The notes under the pieces were generated by a model. It saw only the letters and a program-made list of their open reading frames with translations. It was not told where the DNA came from and made no database searches. This document shows positions 5,812 through 9,281 of a DNA stretch of 9,281 nucleotides, in pieces. Positions within the stretch are counted from its first letter, which is position 1. Each line of letters begins with the position of its first letter. The stretch spans positions 1 to 9,281 of the forward strand of contig CALFJG010000067.1 in NCBI GenBank assembly GCA_937877625.1, given 5' to 3'. The DNA comes from an uncultured Prevotellaceae bacterium (GTDB taxonomy: Bacteria > Bacteroidota > Bacteroidia > Bacteroidales > Bacteroidaceae). The translations under genes were made by a program, and so were the position numbers.

Positions 5812-5856
5812 CCAAAAAACGGAGCGCGAGGCCAAGAAGAGAGGCCTCGCGCTCCG
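5812..5856 (-). terminator. Strong intrinsic terminator of the ferredoxin gene
   Basis: CGGAGCGCGAGGCC (5820-5833) pairs perfectly over 14 bp with GGCCTCGCGCTCCG (5843-5856) around a 9-nt loop. Read on the minus strand, the stem is followed by six T residues (5814-5819). It begins 24 nt after the ferredoxin stop codon and separates that gene from glyS. Confidence 0.92.
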
Positions 5857-5880
5857 ATAGCGAAAAATAGTGTACTGTGC

Positions 5881-6051
5881 TTATTCGCCTGGGTTGATAG
5901 CCCCCGTGGGGCAGGCATCGGCACAAGTGCCACAGTCAATGCATACATCGGGGTCAATCACATAGATATCGCCCTCGCTGATAGCACCCGTGGGGCATTC
6001 GCCTTGACAAGTGCCGCAGGCCACACAGTCGCTGCTAATTACGTAAGCCAT
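5881..6051 (-). CDS. 2[4Fe-4S] bacterial-type ferredoxin, 56 aa
   Basis: The small gene runs from the ATG complementary to 6049-6051 to a TAA at 5881-5883. The protein, starting MAYVISSDCVACGTC, has two classic cluster motifs: Cys 9, 12, 15, 19 followed by Pro, and Cys 37, 40, 43, 47 followed by Pro. Each motif reads CxxCGTCxxxCPTGAI, an internal duplication typical of clostridial-type ferredoxins. The protein is acidic and soluble, and its length is standard for the family. It carries low-potential electrons in the cytoplasm, for example for pyruvate:ferredoxin oxidoreductase or similar anaerobic enzymes; the partner cannot be told from this window. It appears monocistronic, with its own promoter (6132-6159) and terminator (5812-5856). 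Confidence 0.95.
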   Translation of the reverse strand: MAYVISSDCVACGTCQGECPTGAISEGDIYVIDPDVCIDCGTCADACPTGAINPGE

Positions 6052-6131
6052 AGTGTTTGTGAGTAATTAAAAATGTTTGTGTATGTTGTGTTCGTATTGC
6101 CGCAAAGGGATGGTTGGCGGCTTTCATTGTG

Positions 6132-6159
6132 CAAAGGTATTCGTTTCTTGAAAAATCAA
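6132..6159 (-). promoter_or_regulatory. Candidate promoter of the ferredoxin gene
   Basis: On the minus strand, TACCTTTG (6132-6139) fits TAnnTTTG and TTG (6157-6159) lies 17 nt upstream, the same spacing as at the 2732-2759 promoter. The start codon at 6051 is 80 nt downstream, so there is a moderately long leader with no obvious structure. Confidence 0.55.
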
Positions 6160-6270
6160 CGCGCTTTTCATAAAAAAATATAGGTGGGTGCTATAAAATT
6201 AGTTTTCTCACGTTTCGGAAGTTTGCAAAAATTATTAGTGCCGTAAGTATCGCAAACAACGCGTAGACTA

Positions 6271-6415
6271 AAGAGAGCGCAGGCGGCTCGCCTGCTTGCC
6301 CTGTAGGGGCGGTGAGCCATCAGCCCAAGGCAATACGCTGGGTCAGCCAGTACGCTACGATGTTGCATGCTGTAATGGTAACAGCCTTGTTTCCCGCTTT
6401 AGCCCTTTTAGGGCT
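6271..6415. repeat. Intergenic hairpin repeat, copy B (mosaic)
   Basis: This copy lies in the 417-nt gap between the ferredoxin start and the folB stop. It has one arm in plus orientation: stem GCAGGCG (6279-6285) and CGCCTGC (6289-6295), then GCCC (6298-6301) pairing with GGGC (6307-6310). AGCCATCAGCCC at 6315-6326 is the exact reverse complement of 7085-7096 in copy C, so part of the element is inverted relative to the arm. At 6401-6415 a perfect 6-bp hairpin, AGCCCT-ttt-AGGGCT, follows and recalls the AAAGCC..GGGCT edge of copy C. Outside this copy and the ferredoxin promoter I see nothing else in the gap. Confidence 0.6.
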
Positions 6416-6468
6416 TTTACACTACGTCCGAAACTTGAAATAGATAATGAATAGCACACACCTATATG

Positions 6469-6840
6469 CTAACGGCTGGCACAAAGTTCTACAGCACTGC
6501 CTTTGAAGTTGGCACCAATGATAGGCGGGTTGTCTTTTGTGAGTTTCACCGTGACGCTACGTACAATGGCAAATTCATCTAATATCGCCGTGGCAATGCG
6601 CTGAGCCACGTGTTCTATGATGTTCGACGGCACAATCATCACTTGTTTCACCACTTGATAGACATCAGCATAGTCCACCGTGTCGGTTAGCACGTCGGTT
6701 TCGGCGGCTTTGAAATCGTTGAGCTTCAATTCTAAGGAAACGGTGTAGGTGCCTCCTTTTTGACGTTCCTCGGGGTAGGCTCCGTGGTAAGCAAAGAATT
6801 TCATCTTGCGCAGCTTTACGCTTAGGCTCTCAATGTTCAT
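6469..6840 (-). CDS. folB: Dihydroneopterin aldolase
   Basis: This 123-residue enzyme of folate synthesis cleaves 7,8-dihydroneopterin to 6-hydroxymethyl-dihydropterin and glycolaldehyde in the cytoplasm. It has the family's signature stretches: KFFAYHGAYPEERQKGG (substrate-binding and catalytic Glu near 24-25), DTVDYADVYQVV (Tyr57), IIEHVAQRIA (Glu76, pterin-anchoring) and VTVKLTKDNPPI (catalytic Lys102). The length is normal for FolB, which usually forms an octamer. The frame is open to an ATG at 6909, but the start at 6840 (MNIESLSVKLRKMKF) was chosen because it gives the standard N-terminus and because the candidate promoter (6889-6917) lies inside the longer version. No other folate gene is in the window. 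It seems to be transcribed alone. Confidence 0.93.
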   Translation of the reverse strand: MNIESLSVKLRKMKFFAYHGAYPEERQKGGTYTVSLELKLNDFKAAETDVLTDTVDYADVYQVVKQVMIVPSNIIEHVAQRIATAILDEFAIVRSVTVKLTKDNPPIIGANFKGSAVELCASR

Positions 6841-6888
6841 AAGGCAAAAGAGTTTTGGGAAAGGGTGATAATCCGTGTTTTGATACGG

Positions 6889-6917
6889 CAAAAGTATAGA
6901 AAAATGCAATAAGCCAA
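6889..6917 (-). promoter_or_regulatory. Candidate promoter of folB
   Basis: On the minus strand, TACTTTTG (6889-6896) is an exact TAnnTTTG match and TTG (6915-6917) lies 18 nt upstream. The start codon at 6840 is 48 nt downstream. An A-rich tract on the coding strand (complement of 6921-6967) begins directly upstream of the -33 element. Confidence 0.55.
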
Positions 6918-6920
6918 TCG

Positions 6921-6967
6921 TTCTCTCCTTTTTTTCTGTTTTCTTGTGTCTTTTTTTTTCTTTCTTA
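6921..6967. other. Polypyrimidine/polypurine tract upstream of folB
   Basis: The plus strand is almost all T and C here, with runs of seven and nine T; the minus strand is A/G-rich. It sits immediately upstream of the folB -33 element and could act as an UP-like element or bend the DNA. It could also simply be low complexity. Apart from this tract, the folB promoter, repeat C and the terminator at 7247-7286, the 6841-7362 gap shows nothing else. Confidence 0.4.
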
Positions 6968-7069
6968 CCTTGTAAATTGGTGGGTTCTTCTCCTTGTTTG
7001 GCGACGTTCTTTTTAGGGGTGTTCTATAGATTCGAATTTGTCCGCTAACAGTTTGTCTTCGTAAGCAGT

Positions 7070-7210
7070 GTAAAAGCCTTGTTAGGGCTGATGGCTATAA
7101 CCGCGTGCCGGAGCGCACGCGGCTCGCGTGCAATGCCCGTAAGGGCATAAAAACATAACCTTACAGGCGTAGCTTTTGCCCATACGGGCATTGCAGGCGA
7201 GCCGCCTGCG
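7070..7210. repeat. Intergenic hairpin repeat, copy C (most complete)
   Basis: Arm 1 (7115-7147) and arm 2 (7177-7209) are inverted repeats of each other at 30 of 33 positions, separated by 29 nt. Each arm folds alone into two hairpins: GCACGCG-gct-CGCGTGC then ATGCCC-gtaa-GGGCAT in arm 1; TGCCC-atac-GGGCA then GCAGGCG-agc-CGCCTGC in arm 2. A leader at 7070-7114 carries GGGCTGATGGCT (shared inverted with copy B) and TGCCGGAGC (shared with copy A). The inverted-repeat layout and lack of a convincing gene suggest a small non-autonomous or REP-like element. The 87-codon ORF through it (7045-7308, minus) also crosses a terminator and is judged spurious. Confidence 0.8.
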
Positions 7211-7246
7211 TTCCTTGGCTTCACGACAGCGAGGGTCTTACTTCTT

Positions 7247-7286
7247 GAAAAAAGAATCCGCAACGCCTGTTTATCGGCATTGCGGA
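7247..7286 (-). terminator. Intrinsic terminator of the LRR protein gene
   Basis: On the minus strand, TCCGCAA (complement of 7280-7286) pairs with TTGCGGA (complement of 7257-7263). A T-G wobble and three further pairs extend it to 11 bp around an 8-nt loop. The stem is followed by TTC and six T residues (complement of 7248-7256). It lies 77 nt after the stop codon at 7363. Confidence 0.8.
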
Positions 7287-7362
7287 CAGAGATTTGAGGC
7301 GTTGGCACGTTTTAGCGGGCGACAATAACACCATATATATTAATAAAGATAGTGTCTTCCGC

Positions 7363-9189
7363 TTACTTCACCAGCATTTTGCGGCTTGTGCCGTCGCTAT
7401 AGCGGACGATGACGATGCCGCTTTGTGGCTTAGCGATGCGCTGGCCTTGTAGGTTGTAGTAGCCAACAATAGTATTGTCTTGGTTGTCGAGGAGGACTTG
7501 ACTGACCGGCGTAAGGTCTTCCTCCACGATATTGCCGAAGTAGCTCCAAGGCTCAAGACTGGCATAACTTTCCTTGCTGCCTGTAGGTACGTGGAGGGTA
7601 GCGGCGGCGATAACTTCGTTATTCTCAAAGGCTGATGAACTGGCATTATAATCAGCGGCATTCGTTTGCAAAGCATATACATCGGTCAGTGCGCTGCAGC
7701 TCCAGAACGCCTGGTTTCCGATGCTTGTCACGGAGTTAGGGATAGTGATGCTCGTCAGTCCGCTGCAACCGTTGAACGCATCGCTTCCGATTCTTGTCAC
7801 GGAGTTGGGAATGGTAATACTCGTCAGTCCAGTGCAGCCTTGGAACGCACTCCATTCGATGTATTTCACAGAGTTGGGAATGGTGATGCTCGTCAGTCCA
7901 GTGCAGCCCCTGAACGCTTCCCATCCGATGCCTGTCACGGAGTTGCCGATAGTGATGCTTGTCAGTCCAGAGCAGTATTCGAATGCCCCGTCTCCGATGC
8001 TTGTCACGGAATTGGGGATGTTGATACTCGTCAGTCCGCTGCAAGCATAGAACGCATAACTTTTAATGCTTGTCACGGAATTGGGGATGTTGATACTCGT
8101 CAGTCCGCTACAGTATATGAACGCATACTTTTCAATGCTTGTCACGGAGTTGGGAATATTAATGCTTGTTAGTCCTGTACAGTCTTCAAACGCACTGCGT
8201 CCAATGCTTGTCACGGAGTTGGGAATGGTGATGTTCGTCAGTCCGCGGCAGGCCCAGAACGCATAGTTTCCGATGCTTGTCACGGAGTTGGGAATGGTGA
8301 CGCTTGTCAGTCTGTAGCAGTCATAGAACGCAAAGTCTCCGATGCTTGTCACAGAGTTGGGGATAGTGATGCTTGTCAGTCCGCTGCAGCCGCTGAACGC
8401 ACTCCATCCGATGCTTGTCACGGAGTTGGGTATGGTGATACTCGTCAGTCCGGGGCAGCAGTGGAACGCACTGTTTCCTATGGTTGTCACGGAGTTGGGA
8501 ATGGTGGTATTTTTGCATCCTGCAACCAACGTATTGCTTTCGGTTTCTATTATGGCGTTGCAGTCTCCTCTTGAATCATAGATCGTATTGCCTGCATCTA
8601 CCTTTATGCTCGTCAGCCCAGTGCAGCTGCTGAACGCATAGTTTCCAATGCTTGTCACGGAGTTAGGGATAGTGATGCTTGTCAGTCCAGAGCAGTATTC
8701 GAATGCCCCGTCTCCGATGCTTGTCACGGAGTTAGGGATGGTGATGCTCGTCAGTCCAGAGCATTGGTAGAACGCACTGCTTCCGATGCTTGTCAGGGTG
8801 TTGCTGAGGGAGACGCTCGTCAGACTAGTGCACCAGCTGAACGCACTGTTTCCTATGGTTGTCACGGAGTTAGGGATGGTGATGCTCGTCAGTCCAGTAC
8901 ACCAGCTGAACGCACCGTTTCCTATGCTTGTCACGGAGTTAGGGATGGTGATCCCCAGGTCGACGCAGTATTTGAACGCATAGTCTCCGATGCTTGTCAC
9001 GGAGTATGTCGCACCATCGTAGTTGACAGACGAAGGAATGGTGATACTGCCGCTGTATGAACCTTTCGTCACGCTGGCGGTCATAGTGCTGCTGTCCAGT
9101 TCATAATAGATGCCGTCAATCTCTACGGAAGCCCACGAAGCGAGGGCGAGGAGGGCGGCAGTGATTGTAAGAAGTAATCGCTGTTTCAT
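7363..9189 (-). CDS. BspA-like leucine-rich-repeat surface protein with C-terminal sorting tail
   Basis: The 608-residue protein starts at the ATG complementary to 9187-9189 with a clear signal peptide (MKQRLLLTITAALLALASWA). After a short N-domain comes a degenerate first repeat, then 17 full 23-residue repeats of the LRR_5/BspA type (consensus I-T-I-P-N-S-V-T-S-I-G-x-x-A-F-x-x-C-x-G-L-T-S). Five units lie at 80-194 and twelve at 228-503. A 33-residue island at 195-227 (DSRGDCNAIIETESNTLVAGC) is a variant loop I recall from other members of the family. The tail has VPTGSKESYASLEPWSYFGNI, then at about 572-608 YYNLQGQRIAKPQSGIVIVRY and a basic end, MLVK. This resembles the C-terminal sorting domain of type IX secretion substrates in Prevotella. 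BspA proteins are linked with adhesion to host matrix or other bacteria. The only promoter-like match is imperfect (TATTCTTG, complement of 9264-9271). The gene appears intact and monocistronic. Confidence 0.92.
   Translation of the reverse strand: MKQRLLLTITAALLALASWASVEIDGIYYELDSSTMTASVTKGSYSGSITIPSSVNYDGATYSVTSIGDYAFKYCVDLGITIPNSVTSIGNGAFSWCTGLTSITIPNSVTTIGNSAFSWCTSLTSVSLSNTLTSIGSSAFYQCSGLTSITIPNSVTSIGDGAFEYCSGLTSITIPNSVTSIGNYAFSSCTGLTSIKVDAGNTIYDSRGDCNAIIETESNTLVAGCKNTTIPNSVTTIGNSAFHCCPGLTSITIPNSVTSIGWSAFSGCSGLTSITIPNSVTSIGDFAFYDCYRLTSVTIPNSVTSIGNYAFWACRGLTNITIPNSVTSIGRSAFEDCTGLTSINIPNSVTSIEKYAFIYCSGLTSINIPNSVTSIKSYAFYACSGLTSINIPNSVTSIGDGAFEYCSGLTSITIGNSVTGIGWEAFRGCTGLTSITIPNSVKYIEWSAFQGCTGLTSITIPNSVTRIGSDAFNGCSGLTSITIPNSVTSIGNQAFWSCSALTDVYALQTNAADYNASSSAFENNEVIAAATLHVPTGSKESYASLEPWSYFGNIVEEDLTPVSQVLLDNQDNTIVGYYNLQGQRIAKPQSGIVIVRYSDGTSRKMLVK
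7681..8952 (-). repeat. LRR tandem repeat array, 69-nt period
   Basis: Seventeen units of 69 nt (23 codons) encode the leucine-rich repeats, broken by a 99-nt non-repeat island at 8509-8607. Units differ mainly at the two residues before AF, the two before C, and the position after C. The block 7948-8010 equals 8668-8730 exactly over 63 nt, and neighbouring units share exact stretches such as 8001-8040 with 8070-8109. The period keeps all frames open, which explains the long antisense ORFs. Confidence 0.92.
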
Positions 9190-9281
9190 AATGTAAAGTT
9201 TTTGAGGGTTAGTAGTTGATTTGGGTTCAGCGGATTTCCCCAGTTGATAAAGCCTGAGCTAATCAAGAATAAAGTTGTATC

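Noticed and set aside
6331..6420. tRNA-like stretch (taatggtaac, several short stems)
   Set aside because: No acceptor stem or T-loop GGTTCGA-type sequence can be placed, and no cloverleaf fits.
6841..6909. Longer folB start at 6909
   Set aside because: The extra 23 residues are not part of the FolB fold, and the promoter boxes (6889-6917) overlap that region.
7045..7308. 87-codon minus-strand ORF
   Set aside because: It is made mainly of repeat C and crosses the intrinsic terminator at 7247-7286.
7666..8172. 168-codon plus-strand ORF with a repeated CHGVG pattern
   Set aside because: It is antisense to the LRR array; a 69-nt period keeps other frames open without implying coding.
7681..8952. 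Regular repeats considered as a CRISPR array
   Set aside because: The units are contiguous 69-nt coding repeats with no spacers and encode leucine-rich repeats.

Overview
The window looks like chromosomal DNA of a Bacteroidales bacterium, most likely of the Prevotella/Prevotellaceae type. Supporting signs are a single-chain (alpha2) glycyl-tRNA synthetase, a long BspA-like leucine-rich-repeat protein ending in a short YNLQGQRI...K-type sorting tail, two lipoproteins with Bacteroidetes-style signals, a stand-alone DUF4369-type lipoprotein, and exact matches to the Bacteroidetes -7 box TAnnTTTG upstream of seven of the eight apparent transcription units. No phage, IS, CRISPR, rRNA or tRNA is visible.

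Layout. Positions 1-724 (minus) hold the N-terminal part of an exported Tyr-rich protein with a Gly/Gln/Asn repeat tail, cut by the window edge. A divergent intergenic region (725-984) leads to a plus-strand block: a FtsB/DivIC-like septum protein (985-1314), a four-helix membrane protein (1369-1752), a DUF4369-type lipoprotein (1969-2640, followed by a hairpin terminator) and an unrecognised cytoplasmic acidic protein (2782-3231). The rest is minus strand. glyS (4097-5635) is followed 20 bases downstream by an FKBP-type lipoprotein (3438-4076), forming one operon. Then come a 56-residue 2[4Fe-4S] ferredoxin (5881-6051) with its own promoter and strong terminator, dihydroneopterin aldolase folB (6469-6840), and the BspA-like LRR protein (7363-9189).

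The genes do not form one pathway: translation (glyS), folate synthesis (folB), electron transfer (ferredoxin), division (FtsB/DivIC) and envelope or surface functions (lipoproteins, LRR protein, Gly-rich protein) sit side by side, each mostly with its own promoter.

The most interesting non-coding signal is a family of GC-rich hairpin repeats in three intergenic regions (3296-3433, 6271-6415, 7070-7210). They share an arm of about 33 nt that folds into two small hairpins; one stem position differs between copies by a compensatory C-G to G-C swap, suggesting the folded form is kept. A second, different repeat carries the glyS promoter (5668-5776). The LRR gene shows a 63-nt block repeated exactly 720 nt apart, a sign of recent exchange between repeat units. 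I did not find convincing evidence of a novel multi-gene defence or metabolic system.
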